A stretch of DNA of 40,875 nucleotides from positions 1 through 40,875 of the forward strand of contig NZ_PDKG01000014.1 in assembly GCF_004116725.1 (NCBI RefSeq), given 5' to 3'. The notes under the pieces are model-generated. The model saw only the letters and a list, made by a program, of their open reading frames with translations. It was not told where the DNA came from and ran no database searches. Below are positions 9,109 through 18,193 of the stretch, piece by piece (the stretch's first letter is position 1; every line of letters starts with the position of its first letter). The DNA is from Arcobacter sp. CECT 8986 (GTDB lineage Bacteria > Campylobacterota > Campylobacteria > Campylobacterales > Arcobacteraceae). The position numbers were made by a program, and so were the translations under genes.

Positions 9109-10485
9109 TTAATATTTTATTATAAATTCTGATCCTTCATGTATTTTACTTTTCACTTCTAGTTTAAAATTATGTAATGAAAGTATAGAATGGACAATAA
9201 AAAGACCTAATCCAAGAGAGTTATTCCATCCATTTTTTGATACACGATAAAACTTTTTATTTATTTTACTTAACTCATTTTCTTCAATACCAATACCTTT
9301 ATCAATTATACTAATATGAGTACTTGTAATTTTTACTTTTACATCATTTTCTGAATATTTTAAAGCGTTTTCAATTAAGTTTGTAATAACCATCTCCATT
9401 AGTGTCTCATCAACATCTAAAATTACATCTTCACCTTCAATTGAAACTTCATGGTCTTTATATTTATCTTTTAAATCTGATATTACTCTTTTGCAGATAT
9501 TTATCATTGAGCATTTAGTAAAAGTAGTTTGTTGTTTACCTTCTTCTAATTTTAATGATAATCTTAATTTATCAATTATTTGAGTCATTTTATTACCATT
9601 TGATTGAATTTTATTTAAAAATTTCTCTTTCATCGAATCAGGTAAATCAGGATCTGCTAATAGTGTTTCACTATATCCAGAAATAATTGCAATAGGATTT
9701 TTAAATTCATGAGATATTGCAGAAATAATCTCATCTTTTTGTCTATTTGCAAGCTTTAATTTAGCTGTTTGTTTGGCTTTTTGTCTCTCTTTTTTTGAAA
9801 GTTTTTGAGCAACTTTATTTAAAAGTTTTGCAATTTTATCAAACTCTTGCGTATATGTAGAACTAATTTCATAGTTGATTTTTTTATCACTTAAATCAAT
9901 AAGATATTTTAATATTGAATCAGTCTCATTTTTTATTTTTATACTAACAAAATATGTTACGATAAATGCAAGAATTAAAAATATTGTAATGATGGCAATT
10001 ACATGTAGTGATAACTTAATAAAGTTCTTTTGTATCTTATCTGTGTAGTCTGCAAGTCTAATGTAATAAATAGCATTTTGTAGTTTTACTTTTTTTGCTA
10101 CATATAATAGCTCTTTGTCTAATGTTTTTGAGTATCTTATAATCTTACCTACACCATCATATTTAGCATGAATAATTTCATATCTATTTTTGTGGTTTTC
10201 CATTTTTGATTTATCTCTATCACTCTCTACAATTACTACACCATCTTCATTTATTATTGTGATTCTTAAGTTAGTTCTTTTTTTGAACTCTTTTACAACT
10301 TTTTGAATATCAGTAATATTGTGTAAGACTAAAGATATTGAATCTATATTTTGAGATAAATTCTTCTCAATTTGGTCCATGTATATATTTTTAGACCAAA
10401 AATATGTAGTAAAACTAATACTTAAAAAAATTAAAACAAATATAATTCCATATATTCTAAGAAAAAGTTGATGTATTTTTAACAA
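9109..10485 (-). CDS. Sensor histidine kinase of the phosphate locus (PhoR-like role)
   Basis: 458-residue membrane histidine kinase. Two membrane helices (about 11-30 and 158-181) enclose a sensory domain of about 125 residues, expected in the periplasm. A HAMP-like linker and coiled coil follow, then the phosphoacceptor His259 in ISHEFKNP, the N box in LIENALKYS, and the ATP-lid glycine motifs DKGIGI and LGLGLF. The start is TTG, supported by AAGGA upstream, and it overlaps the response regulator by 7 nt. It is last in the pstC-pstA-pstB-phoU-psiE-regulator operon, so control of the phosphate response is the likely job, by position. C. jejuni has an analogous PhosS. Confidence 0.9.
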   Translation of the reverse strand: MLKIHQLFLRIYGIIFVLIFLSISFTTYFWSKNIYMDQIEKNLSQNIDSISLVLHNITDIQKVVKEFKKRTNLRITIINEDGVVIVESDRDKSKMENHKNRYEIIHAKYDGVGKIIRYSKTLDKELLYVAKKVKLQNAIYYIRLADYTDKIQKNFIKLSLHVIAIITIFLILAFIVTYFVSIKIKNETDSILKYLIDLSDKKINYEISSTYTQEFDKIAKLLNKVAQKLSKKERQKAKQTAKLKLANRQKDEIISAISHEFKNPIAIISGYSETLLADPDLPDSMKEKFLNKIQSNGNKMTQIIDKLRLSLKLEEGKQQTTFTKCSMINICKRVISDLKDKYKDHEVSIEGEDVILDVDETLMEMVITNLIENALKYSENDVKVKITSTHISIIDKGIGIEENELSKINKKFYRVSKNGWNNSLGLGLFIVHSILSLHNFKLEVKSKIHEGSEFIIKY

Positions 10486-11153
10486 AAGATATATCCTTCA
10501 CCTCTAATTGATTTTATATACTCTTTAGTTGAGTCTGGATCAATTTTTGCTTTTAATCTTTTAATAGCAACATTTACAGTTTTTAACTTTTTATCAAAAG
10601 AGTCTTCCCAAACAGAGTTTAATAGATGTTCTCTTGATAGTAATATATCTTTGTTTTTAATAAACTCTAAAAGTAAGTCATGTTCAAGGTGTGTTAATTC
10701 AACAGGCTCATCTTCTATATAAAAACGTTTGTTATTAGCTTTATATATAATATCTCTTACTTTTAAAATCTCAACTTCTTTAGATGTTCTTTTTAATACA
10801 GCTTTTACTCTTGCTACTAACTCTTTTAAGTTAAAAGGTTTAGTAATATAATCATCTGCATGACTGTCAAAACCTTCTAAAATATCTTCATCTTTATCTT
10901 TTGCTGTTACATAAATAACTGGGTTGTTATAACCTTTTGATTTTAATTCATTTACAAAAGTTGCACCATCAATTCCTGGAAGATTTCTATCCATTAATAT
11001 TAAATCTACTTTTTCTTCATCTAATATTTGATTTAAAACAGGATTTATATTTAAACATCCAATAGTCTCAAAACCAGCTTTTTGTAAAGTATATTCTAAA
11101 AGTTCTAAGATATCTTCTTCATCTTCAACTATTAATATTAATTTACTTTTCAT
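10479..11153 (-). CDS. OmpR/PhoB-type response regulator of the phosphate locus
   Basis: 224-residue two-domain regulator. The receiver domain (1-120) has the acidic pair in VEDEED, the phosphoacceptor Asp55 in LILMDRNLPG, and Lys105 in YITKPFNLKEL. The winged-helix DNA-binding domain (about 130-224) has LTHLEHDLLLEF, the recognition-helix region KLKTVNVAIKRLKAKI, and the wing IRGEGYIF. It overlaps psiE by 11 nt and the kinase by 7 nt. It is the best candidate to bind the two Pho-box-like repeats ahead of pstS and pstC. Functionally it probably equals PhoB or the Campylobacter PhosR; the assignment rests on context. Confidence 0.92.
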   Translation of the reverse strand: MKSKLILIVEDEEDILELLEYTLQKAGFETIGCLNINPVLNQILDEEKVDLILMDRNLPGIDGATFVNELKSKGYNNPVIYVTAKDKDEDILEGFDSHADDYITKPFNLKELVARVKAVLKRTSKEVEILKVRDIIYKANNKRFYIEDEPVELTHLEHDLLLEFIKNKDILLSREHLLNSVWEDSFDKKLKTVNVAIKRLKAKIDPDSTKEYIKSIRGEGYIFC

Positions 11154-11544
11154 CTTTTTCCTCTTTTAAATCTTCTATAAACTCTTTTTTACCTGGTGAG
11201 TATTTTATAGCAAGTATTCTAAATATAAAGAAAACCATAATTACAACTAATAAAAACAGAATAGTAAAATAATCTTTTTGTGCTTTTGATGTATAAATTA
11301 CAACATCTCTAATTAAAAAGATAATAAAAATATCTATAACAAATCTAAGTCTTAATTTCTCTTTTTTTATAAAATCAGAAATCATCTTCATAACTTCAAT
11401 TATTACAATAAATTCTAACATTAAAACAATTGTTTTTTGAAAATCTAAATTTGCAACCAAAATAATTATAAAGATAACTAATGCTGCTAGAAACTCATAA
11501 TTGTTTTCAAAATAGTTTTTAATTTTTCTTATAGCTTTTTTCAT
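11143..11544 (-). CDS. psiE: PsiE-like phosphate-starvation membrane protein
   Basis: 133-residue integral membrane protein with four predicted helices (about 17-34, 37-56, 70-85 and 91-110) and charged ends. The pattern, with a conserved EVMKMISDF segment after helix 2 and RFVIDIFIIFLIRDVV in helix 3, fits the PsiE family, named for phosphate-starvation induction in E. coli; its biochemical role is unknown. It lies 3 nt after phoU and overlaps the response regulator by 11 nt, so it is part of the operon. The family call is by resemblance and by context. Confidence 0.72.
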   Translation of the reverse strand: MKKAIRKIKNYFENNYEFLAALVIFIIILVANLDFQKTIVLMLEFIVIIEVMKMISDFIKKEKLRLRFVIDIFIIFLIRDVVIYTSKAQKDYFTILFLLVVIMVFFIFRILAIKYSPGKKEFIEDLKEEKDEK

Positions 11545-11547
11545 ATG

Positions 11548-12213
11548 TTATTGGTCTAACTCTCCACCTATGTGAGCAAATATTATTAAATTTGCAATAC
11601 TTGATGCTCTATCTGCACATTTTTCTAATCTTCTTAAACTACTTAATAAATTAAAATAGTCTTTTGAAAGTTCATAGTTATTACTTATTAATTTTAAAAT
11701 ATTTTTTTCTACCATTGCGTATAAATCATCTGTTTTACTCTCTTCTACTAATACTTTATTAAATGACTCTTCTATAATTTTTTCATTGTGTTCATCTAAC
11801 ATGGCAAGAGTAATTTCAAGTGCATTTACAGCAGCTTTTTGTAAAGGAATAGCATATTCTAAAATTGTTGCTTCATCTAACTCTTCTGAAAAAGACTTTC
11901 TAAATGTTTTTATAAAAGTCTTTGAATTAGAACCAGCTCTTACTAATTCGTTTGTAATCTTTAAATAAGAAACCATCTCTCTTAAGTCTTTTGCTTCTGG
12001 CGAATATAAAGCAAGTGTTGCAACAATCATATTATCAATTTCATTTGATCTTGATACTAATTTTTTTAATGATAAATCAATATCTTTTAATAGTGAAATA
12101 TCATGGTCTTTTAAAGCTTTTAATGAGATTTTATTTGCTTCTAAAACAATTTTTCCAATCTGCTTTATCTCATTTCTAATAATCTCTACTCTCTCTTCGT
12201 AAGTTTTTAGCAT
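11548..12213 (-). CDS. phoU: Phosphate transport regulator PhoU
   Basis: 221-residue all-helical cytosolic protein with two PhoU repeats. The family acidic/metal-binding style of motif is seen as DDLYAMVEKNILKLI in repeat two and around NEIDNMIVATLALYSPEAKDLREMV in repeat one. PhoU links Pst activity to the sensor kinase and shuts off the regulon when phosphate is plentiful (known for the family). Its ATG overlaps the pstB stop by one base (TAATG), typical of translational coupling. The position between pstB and the regulator genes fits this role. Confidence 0.95.
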   Translation of the reverse strand: MLKTYEERVEIIRNEIKQIGKIVLEANKISLKALKDHDISLLKDIDLSLKKLVSRSNEIDNMIVATLALYSPEAKDLREMVSYLKITNELVRAGSNSKTFIKTFRKSFSEELDEATILEYAIPLQKAAVNALEITLAMLDEHNEKIIEESFNKVLVEESKTDDLYAMVEKNILKLISNNYELSKDYFNLLSSLRRLEKCADRASSIANLIIFAHIGGELDQ

Positions 12214-13004
12214 TATCCAAATCTCCCTGTAATGTAATCTTCTGTTTTTTTATTGTTTGGGTTTACAAATATAGTCTCTGTTTCATCATACTCTATAAGT
12301 TTTCCAAGATGAAAAAATGCAGTATAATCTGCAACTCTTGCTGCTTGTTGCATATTATGAGTTACTGTTATAATCGTATAGTCTTGTTTTAACTCTAACA
12401 TTAAAGCTTCTATTTTTTCTGTTGAAATTGGATCTAATGCAGAAGTTGGCTCATCCATTAAAATTACATCAGGTTTTACAGCAATTGTTCTTGCAATACA
12501 TAATCTTTGTTGTTGTCCACCAGATAGTGAAGTTCCTGGTTCATTTAATTTATCTTTTACTTCATCCCAAAGACCAGATTTTTTAAGTGATATTTCTACA
12601 AGCTCATCACACTCTTTTCCTTTTTTTACTAAACCATGCTTTAATGGAGCATAAGCAACATTGTCATAAATAGATTTAGGAAAAGGATTTGGTTGCTGAA
12701 ATACCATTCCAATTTTTTTTCTTACACTAACTTCATCAACATCTTTGTCATAAATATTTTTCTCATCAATAATAATACCACCATCAATTTTTACATTAGA
12801 GATGAGGTCATTCATTCTATTTAGGCATCTCAAAAATGTAGATTTACCACAACCAGATGGACCAATTAGTGCAGTGATTTTATTTTTATATAAATCAACA
12901 TCAATATTGTGTAAAGCGTGGTTTTCTCCATACCAAAGATTTAATGAATCAATATGTATTTTTACTTCTTCTTGTTTTTTTTCTATACTCATTTTTCCTA
13001 CCAT
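12213..13004 (-). CDS. pstB: Phosphate ABC transporter ATP-binding protein PstB
   Basis: Cytosolic ATPase of the high-affinity phosphate importer PstSCAB. Walker A is GPSGCGKST (48-56), the signature is LSGGQQQRL, and Walker B is [13 protein letters not shown], followed by the switch histidine in [14 protein letters not shown]. The reading frame opens at 13004, overlapping the pstA stop by 7 nt. An alternative ATG four codons later (12992) follows an AGGA only three bases upstream; either start is possible. The gene is coupled to phoU downstream. Confidence 0.97.
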   Translation of the reverse strand: MVGKMSIEKKQEEVKIHIDSLNLWYGENHALHNIDVDLYKNKITALIGPSGCGKSTFLRCLNRMNDLISNVKIDGGIIIDEKNIYDKDVDEVSVRKKIGMVFQQPNPFPKSIYDNVAYAPLKHGLVKKGKECDELVEISLKKSGLWDEVKDKLNEPGTSLSGGQQQRLCIARTIAVKPDVILMDEPTSALDPISTEKIEALMLELKQDYTIITVTHNMQQAARVADYTAFFHLGKLIEYDETETIFVNPNNKKTEDYITGRFG

Positions 13005-14185
13005 TTAACTTCAAATTTTTTTCTTAGATATATTGCAAGTGCATTAAGGAATATTAAAATACTTAATAACACTATAATTCCTGCGGCTGTTTTTTCTACA
13101 TACATTCTTTCTGGCATTCCTGCCCATGTAAATATTTGTGCTGGCATAACTGTTGCAGCTTGTGTAACCATTGATGGTGCATCAGGAATAAATGCAATCA
13201 TTCCCACAATAATAAGTGGAGCTGTTTCTCCCATAGCTTGAGCAAGTCCAATAATTGAACCTGTCATAATTCCAGGAAAGGCTAAAGGTAATACATGGTC
13301 TTTTGTTACTTGAATTTTTGTAAGTCCTAATCCATATCCAGCTTGTCTTATAGAATCAGGAACACTTCTTAATGCAGCTCTTGAACTTACAATTATTATA
13401 GGAAGTGTCATCAATGCAAGTGTTAAACCTCCAACTAAAGGAGAACTTCTTGGTAAACCAAATAAATTAATAAATATTGATAATCCTAAAAGACCAAATA
13501 ATATTGAAGGAATTGCAGCAAGATTATTTATATTTACTTCAATTATTTGAGTAAATTTATTATCTTCTGCAAACTCCTCTAAATAAATTGCTGTCATAAC
13601 ACCAATAGGAAAAGCTACTAGCATTGTTATTATTAATGTCAAAATTGAACCAACCATCGCTGATTTTAATCCTGCATATTCTGGTGTTTTAGAATCTCCA
13701 TTTGTAAAGAAAATTTTGTTAAATTTTAATTGAACATCACCAAATGCTTTCATATCATCAACTAAAGCTCTATCTTTTCTTTTTAATTTATAATAATGAC
13801 CTTTTAAATATTGATCAACTTGGTCATCAGCTAAAACCCAAGTTTTTATGGTTTTGCCTAAAAGTGTTGGGTCTTTTTTTATCATATTTGGAACTTCTCT
13901 TATCCATGCTCTTGAAACAATATTTCTATATTGTCTATCTACAGATTTTCTATAGTTTTTAATTGATTCATTTGAATAATGAACATCTACATGTAAATAA
14001 GTTTGTTTAAAAGCTGGCATACCTTTTGAAACAATATCCGTTAAAAAAAATGCTAAAAATGCAATAGAAAAGATTAAAGATGCTAAAGTAAATGCTTTAA
14101 ATCTTTTTGCACTTTTATGTCTTTTTTTTAGTGTTGCATCATAAAAAGGGTTATTGTTTTTATCTTTTTTGTTCTTTAAAATCAT
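12998..14185 (-). CDS. pstA: Phosphate ABC transporter permease PstA
   Basis: 395-residue inner-membrane permease. A first helix at about 34-52 is followed by a periplasmic insert of roughly 110 residues (DUF3333 type, rich in Lys and Asp) that is found in long PstA proteins. The permease core (about 165-390) has the coupling-helix motif around [21 protein letters not shown] that contacts PstB. It starts with ATGA overlapping the pstC stop and ends overlapping pstB, so the three subunits are made together. Confidence 0.95.
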   Translation of the reverse strand: MILKNKKDKNNNPFYDATLKKRHKSAKRFKAFTLASLIFSIAFLAFFLTDIVSKGMPAFKQTYLHVDVHYSNESIKNYRKSVDRQYRNIVSRAWIREVPNMIKKDPTLLGKTIKTWVLADDQVDQYLKGHYYKLKRKDRALVDDMKAFGDVQLKFNKIFFTNGDSKTPEYAGLKSAMVGSILTLIITMLVAFPIGVMTAIYLEEFAEDNKFTQIIEVNINNLAAIPSILFGLLGLSIFINLFGLPRSSPLVGGLTLALMTLPIIIVSSRAALRSVPDSIRQAGYGLGLTKIQVTKDHVLPLAFPGIMTGSIIGLAQAMGETAPLIIVGMIAFIPDAPSMVTQAATVMPAQIFTWAGMPERMYVEKTAAGIIVLLSILIFLNALAIYLRKKFEVKW

Positions 14186-15111
14186 AATGTATTCACTTTA
14201 TATTTTTCTTTGAATTTTTTTATCATTACTAATGAAATTATGTTAAGTAATAAAGTAACAACAAATAAAACAAGTCCTAATGCAAATGCTGAAAGAGTTG
14301 CTGGTGAATTAAAAGCTTGGTCTCCAACTAAAGAATCAACAATTCTAACTGTTACTGTTGTCATATCTTCTAAAGGATTAAAAGATAAATTTGGTCTAAG
14401 TCCAGCTGCCATCACAACAATCATAGTTTCACCTAAAGCTTTTGATAATCCAAGTAATGTTGCAGATATAATTCCAGGCATAGCAGAAGGTAAAACTATA
14501 TTTTTTATAGTTTCTCCTTGAGTTAATCCTAGTCCTAAAGATGCTTTTCTTTGACTGTCTGGAACAGCTCTTATTACATCATCACTTAATGAAGATATAA
14601 CAGGAATAATCATAATTCCCATAACTATTCCTGAAGCAAGTGCAGAGTTAAAAGAGGCTTCTAAACCAACTGATGAAGCCAGTTTTACAACAAAAGGTGC
14701 AACTGTAATTGCTGCAAAAAATCCATACACAACAGTAGGAATTCCTGCAAGTATTTCTAGTAGAGGTTTTAAAGCATTTCTTAAATTTGTAGATGCATAT
14801 TCACTCATATAAATTGCACTTCCTAATCCAATTGGAATAGCAACTGACATTGCAATAATAGTGATTACAAAAGTTCCAGCAAAAATTGGAACAGCACCAA
14901 ATTTACTACCTATTATTCCTGGTGACCATTCAGTTCCTGTAATAAAGTACCAAAAACTTCTTAGGTGGAAAAATTCTATTGCTTCAAACAAAATTGAAAA
15001 GAGAATTCCAAAAGTAGTTAAAATAGATATAATAGAAGCTATGATTAAAAGTGCTTTTATTATCTTTTCTTTTAACTCTCTTGACCTATTTCTTGTCTCA
15101 AAGGGTGTCAA
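14182..15111 (-). CDS. pstC: Phosphate ABC transporter permease PstC
   Basis: 309-residue inner-membrane permease with six predicted helices. The GSAIYMSEYAS segment, the GIPTVVYGFFAA stretch and the coupling motif RKASLGLGLTQGETIKNIVLP are typical of PstC. Translation starts at TTG, with AAAGG about eight bases upstream; the residues before the first helix fit the family. It is the first gene of the long operon that runs to the sensor kinase, and a Pho-box-like promoter lies 34-63 bases before the start. The partner pstS lies further upstream, separated by a c-di-GMP gene. Confidence 0.95.
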   Translation of the reverse strand: MTPFETRNRSRELKEKIIKALLIIASIISILTTFGILFSILFEAIEFFHLRSFWYFITGTEWSPGIIGSKFGAVPIFAGTFVITIIAMSVAIPIGLGSAIYMSEYASTNLRNALKPLLEILAGIPTVVYGFFAAITVAPFVVKLASSVGLEASFNSALASGIVMGIMIIPVISSLSDDVIRAVPDSQRKASLGLGLTQGETIKNIVLPSAMPGIISATLLGLSKALGETMIVVMAAGLRPNLSFNPLEDMTTVTVRIVDSLVGDQAFNSPATLSAFALGLVLFVVTLLLNIISLVMIKKFKEKYKVNTL

Positions 15112-15144
15112 TACTTAAACCTTTATTTATTAAATTTTTACAAT

Positions 15145-15174
15145 TTTATAAAATAATGGTTACAAGAAGGTTAC
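15145..15174 (-). promoter_or_regulatory. Pho-box-like promoter of the pstC operon
   Basis: On the minus strand two exact hexamers GTAACC are separated by TTCTT (15158-15174), giving 11-bp direct repeats. Seven bases later comes a -10 element TATAAA (15145-15150). The same arrangement lies before pstS. The repeats overlap the stop codon of the upstream c-di-GMP gene (15171-15173). The spacing matches Pho boxes, where two regulator subunits bind on one helix face in place of a -35 box. Binding by the operon's own response regulator is inferred. Confidence 0.8.
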
Positions 15175-16922
15175 ATCAAAACTGAACTACCTAATGGAAT
15201 ATCCATCTGTTTAGAGGCTTTTTTTATTTTACCAAGTATACTATCAAGATTTTTTGCATTTGAATGTGGTGATATTTCTACAATAGCAGATGAGACACTA
15301 AGTAGATTAAACTCTCTTACTACTCCAAATCTATCTTTTGTTTTTATATATCCATTTTGAATATCTTCTTCATCATACAAACTGCTTACACTATCTTTAA
15401 AAAGTTTTTGAATCTCATCTATTTTTTTATAAACCTCTTCATAAGATAGATTTTTATATCCAACAAAAAAATCATCACCACCAATATGCGCGATTAAGGA
15501 ACTTTTATTTAACTCTTTTTGTAGTAGTTCTGAAAATATTAAAATAGCTCTATCTCCTTGTCTAAAACCATAATAATCATTGAAAGGTTTAAAATCATTA
15601 AAATCAAAATAGACCATATGTGTTATGTCATCTTTTTTAAAACTATCTTGAATAAATTTTTCAATTTGATTATTTCCTGGAAGCTTTGTTAGTGGATTTT
15701 GATTTTGTGCAATTTCGATATTTCTTTTATAAGATAAAGATAGAAGATTATTTACATTAATAAATCCTAAATAACAATTATCTTTTGTTACAAAGATTCC
15801 TTTTGATTCATTACCTCTTAAATTAAACATCTCTAATGTTTTATCAATACCCCAAGATACTTCAATAGATAAAGATGATTTTATATATGAGCTTAATTTT
15901 GAACTAAAAGATTTATTTTGTGCAAGTGATATTCCATATTGAGAGTATGATAGTTTTTTTATATCTACTTCATAAATTACTCCTACAAGTGCATTGTCTT
16001 CATCTATAATAGGAACAAATGTATTTGTTGGATACTCTTTAAAATATAAAAATAAATCATACAAAGAGGCATTTATACTTAAAGGTTCAATAAATTGAAT
16101 ATATTTTTGCTCTATTATATTATTTGTATGTTGTCTTTTGTCATTTTTAAACAAATTAGGAATATTTTCATATGAACTTTGTATATCTAAGATATTTAAA
16201 GATGGTTTTGCAATCAAAAAACCTTGAATAAAATCAATATTTATATCCTTACAAGTATAATATTCTGCAATATCTTCAATTCCTTCGGCTATTACTTTTA
16301 TCCCCATTACATGAGCCATATCTACAATTGAAGAACAAAAAAGTTTTTTTCTTGAATCTTTATTTATATTTCTAATAAAAAATCTATCTAGCTTGATATA
16401 GTGAGCTTCACTTAAATATAATAACTCTAATCCTGAAATTCCAGTTCCAAAATCATCAATTGCAATATGAAAACCTTCATTCTTATAATTATTTAGGATT
16501 TTATTTATCATCAATTTATTTTGCATTGTTCCATTTTCTGTTATTTCAAAACAAATTGATTCTTCTTTTATATTTAACTCTTTTAGAATTAAAGATGTAT
16601 TTCCTTCTTTAAAATCAGGCATAAAAAGAAGTCTATTATCTAAATTATAAAAAAGTTTTAAATTCTCTATTTTTATATGATTGAATTTTTCAAATGCTTT
16701 TTTTCTTAAAATCAAGTCAACTTTATATAAAACTTGTTTATCAAAAAAATTATCAAACAAATCAGGAATGGTTTTAAATCCTAAATTTTGATATCCTCTT
16801 ATTAATGCTTCAACAGCATAAATTTTACCAGTTCTTGTATTTACAATGGGTTGAAATGCATAATCTAGTTTATCTACAAGTAAATATAATTCTTGATTTT
16901 CATCTATTTTGGCAGTGGACAT
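15171..16922 (-). CDS. c-di-GMP protein: EAL + CBS pair + GGDEF
   Basis: 583-residue cytosolic protein without membrane segments. The EAL domain (about 15-250) keeps its signature VEALIRG (38-40), the Glu in FEITEN, the DDFGTG metal motif, the Lys in IKLDRFF and the Glu in AEGIED, so phosphodiesterase activity is plausible. Two CBS motifs follow (about 270-400), a ligand-sensing module. The GGDEF domain (about 410-575) has GGDDF near 480 instead of GGDEF/GGEEF, and no RxxD inhibition site is seen, so cyclase activity is doubtful. ATG has AAAGG upstream. It sits between pstS, which has its own terminator, and pstC, whose promoter overlaps its stop codon. Confidence 0.9.
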   Translation of the reverse strand: MSTAKIDENQELYLLVDKLDYAFQPIVNTRTGKIYAVEALIRGYQNLGFKTIPDLFDNFFDKQVLYKVDLILRKKAFEKFNHIKIENLKLFYNLDNRLLFMPDFKEGNTSLILKELNIKEESICFEITENGTMQNKLMINKILNNYKNEGFHIAIDDFGTGISGLELLYLSEAHYIKLDRFFIRNINKDSRKKLFCSSIVDMAHVMGIKVIAEGIEDIAEYYTCKDINIDFIQGFLIAKPSLNILDIQSSYENIPNLFKNDKRQHTNNIIEQKYIQFIEPLSINASLYDLFLYFKEYPTNTFVPIIDEDNALVGVIYEVDIKKLSYSQYGISLAQNKSFSSKLSSYIKSSLSIEVSWGIDKTLEMFNLRGNESKGIFVTKDNCYLGFINVNNLLSLSYKRNIEIAQNQNPLTKLPGNNQIEKFIQDSFKKDDITHMVYFDFNDFKPFNDYYGFRQGDRAILIFSELLQKELNKSSLIAHIGGDDFFVGYKNLSYEEVYKKIDEIQKLFKDSVSSLYDEEDIQNGYIKTKDRFGVVREFNLLSVSSAIVEISPHSNAKNLDSILGKIKKASKQMDIPLGSSVLM

Positions 16923-17001
16923 TTATAGCCTTTAGTAGTTATATATATAGATCTTTGATTATCTGTTCGCGTAAATAATAAAAGACCTACATATATAGCC
17001 T

Positions 17002-17030
17002 AAAAAGAGGGAAAACCTCTTTTTATTTTA
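17002..17030 (-). terminator. Terminator after pstS
   Basis: A 9-bp perfect stem, AAAAAGAGG with CCTCTTTTT (17002-17010 and 17016-17024), overlaps the pstS stop codon. The T-rich arm gives the run needed on the minus strand. It would make pstS largely a single-gene transcript, allowing the binding protein to be made in excess over the permease. Confidence 0.8.
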
Positions 17031-18072
17031 ATGTATCAAGTGAAACTTTTTCTCTTTTTTCTACTGATGCTCTAATTGCATCTCTTCTATCTTTTGGTAA
17101 AGCAATTAAACCAATTTCACCTAAAATACCATCATTCCCAATCATAGTATCACTCATAAATAAATTGATGTACTCTTTCATAGCAGGAACATCTTTTTCA
17201 TGTGAGTTTTTAATATAAAAATATAATGACCTAGAAATTGGATATTCTCCTGAAGATATTGCATCTGGAGTTGGCATAATACCATTTACTTTTGCACCAA
17301 TTAATTTATCTTCATTTTCAGCTAAAAATGAGTAACCAAATATACCAAATGCATTTTTGTTTTTTGTAAGTTTTTGAACTATGATATTATCATTTTCACC
17401 CGATGGAACATATACCCCATCTTGTCTGATTTTATGATATTTTTTATATGCTTTATATTTATTCTTGTCTTTATTATATAAAGATGTATACTCTGGCATT
17501 TTTTTGAAAGTAGCTTTTAATACCATATCTTCAAAAGCATCTCTTGTTCCAGATGATTTAGGAGGTCCATATACAATTATTTCTCTATTTGGAAGTGAAG
17601 GGTCAATTTCAGACCATTTTTTATAAGGATTATCAATTAATTTTCCATTTTTACCTGGAACTTCTGCTGCAACAGCTAAAGCTAATTGTTTTTTAGTAAC
17701 AGAAAATGGTTTGTTAACATTAGATTGTGCAAATGCAATACCATCAAATCCAATTACAGCTTCTGTAATACTAGTAACACCATTTTTCTCACACATTTTG
17801 AACTCTTTTGCTTTCATTCTTCTTGAAGCATTAGTAATATCTGGTGTATTTAAATCATTACCTGCACAAAATAGTTTAAGTCCTCCTCCTGAACCAGTTG
17901 ATTCAACCACAGGTGTTGGATAGTTTGATGTAGCACCTAACTCTTCTGCAACTGCTGAAGCAAATGGATAAACAGTTGATGAACCTACCATTTTAATTTG
18001 ATCTCTTGCACTAAGACTAACTGTTAATGCTGCACTTGCTAATAGGGCAAATGTAGTTTTTCTAATTGTCAT
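17023..18072 (-). CDS. pstS: Periplasmic phosphate-binding protein PstS
   Basis: 349-residue binding protein of the high-affinity phosphate importer. A signal peptide covers about 1-22 (cleavage near LSA-RD). Phosphate-binding loops are visible: GSSTVYPF, ESTGSGGGLK, ITNASRRMK and the SSGTRDAFEDMV segment. ATG has a GGAGAG site. Its promoter has a Pho-box-like repeat pair and a terminator follows directly. Unlike many loci, an EAL-CBS-GGDEF gene stands between it and pstC. Confidence 0.96.
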   Translation of the reverse strand: MTIRKTTFALLASAALTVSLSARDQIKMVGSSTVYPFASAVAEELGATSNYPTPVVESTGSGGGLKLFCAGNDLNTPDITNASRRMKAKEFKMCEKNGVTSITEAVIGFDGIAFAQSNVNKPFSVTKKQLALAVAAEVPGKNGKLIDNPYKKWSEIDPSLPNREIIVYGPPKSSGTRDAFEDMVLKATFKKMPEYTSLYNKDKNKYKAYKKYHKIRQDGVYVPSGENDNIIVQKLTKNKNAFGIFGYSFLAENEDKLIGAKVNGIMPTPDAISSGEYPISRSLYFYIKNSHEKDVPAMKEYINLFMSDTMIGNDGILGEIGLIALPKDRRDAIRASVEKREKVSLDTLK

Positions 18073-18105
18073 ATTTATCTCTCCATAAAAGTTTGATAAA
18101 GAAAT

Positions 18106-18135
18106 TGTATAACTAGTTGATTACATTTTGGTTAC
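18106..18135 (-). promoter_or_regulatory. Pho-box-like promoter of pstS
   Basis: On the minus strand GTAACC and GTAATC are separated by AAAAT (18119-18135), again with 11-bp periodicity, and followed after exactly seven bases by TATACA (18106-18111). The ATG lies about 34 bases further. The match to the pstC promoter in both hexamers and both spacers, with unlike spacer sequences, argues for a real operator. C. jejuni's reported PhosR box also has two pentamers at 11-bp spacing. Confidence 0.8.
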
Positions 18136-18193
18136 TATTTTAAAGGGTGCTTAAATAAGGAATAATATTTTAGTGTAATAGAAATAAGGACAA

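Noticed and set aside
12954-13241. Plus-strand frames opposite pstA and pstB
   Set aside because: Antisense shadows of clear ABC transporter genes, with no ribosome binding site or family resemblance.
16923-17022. A third Pho box before the c-di-GMP gene
   Set aside because: No pair of GTAAC-like repeats at 11-bp spacing is present; only AT-rich sequence with two GGCTATA copies.
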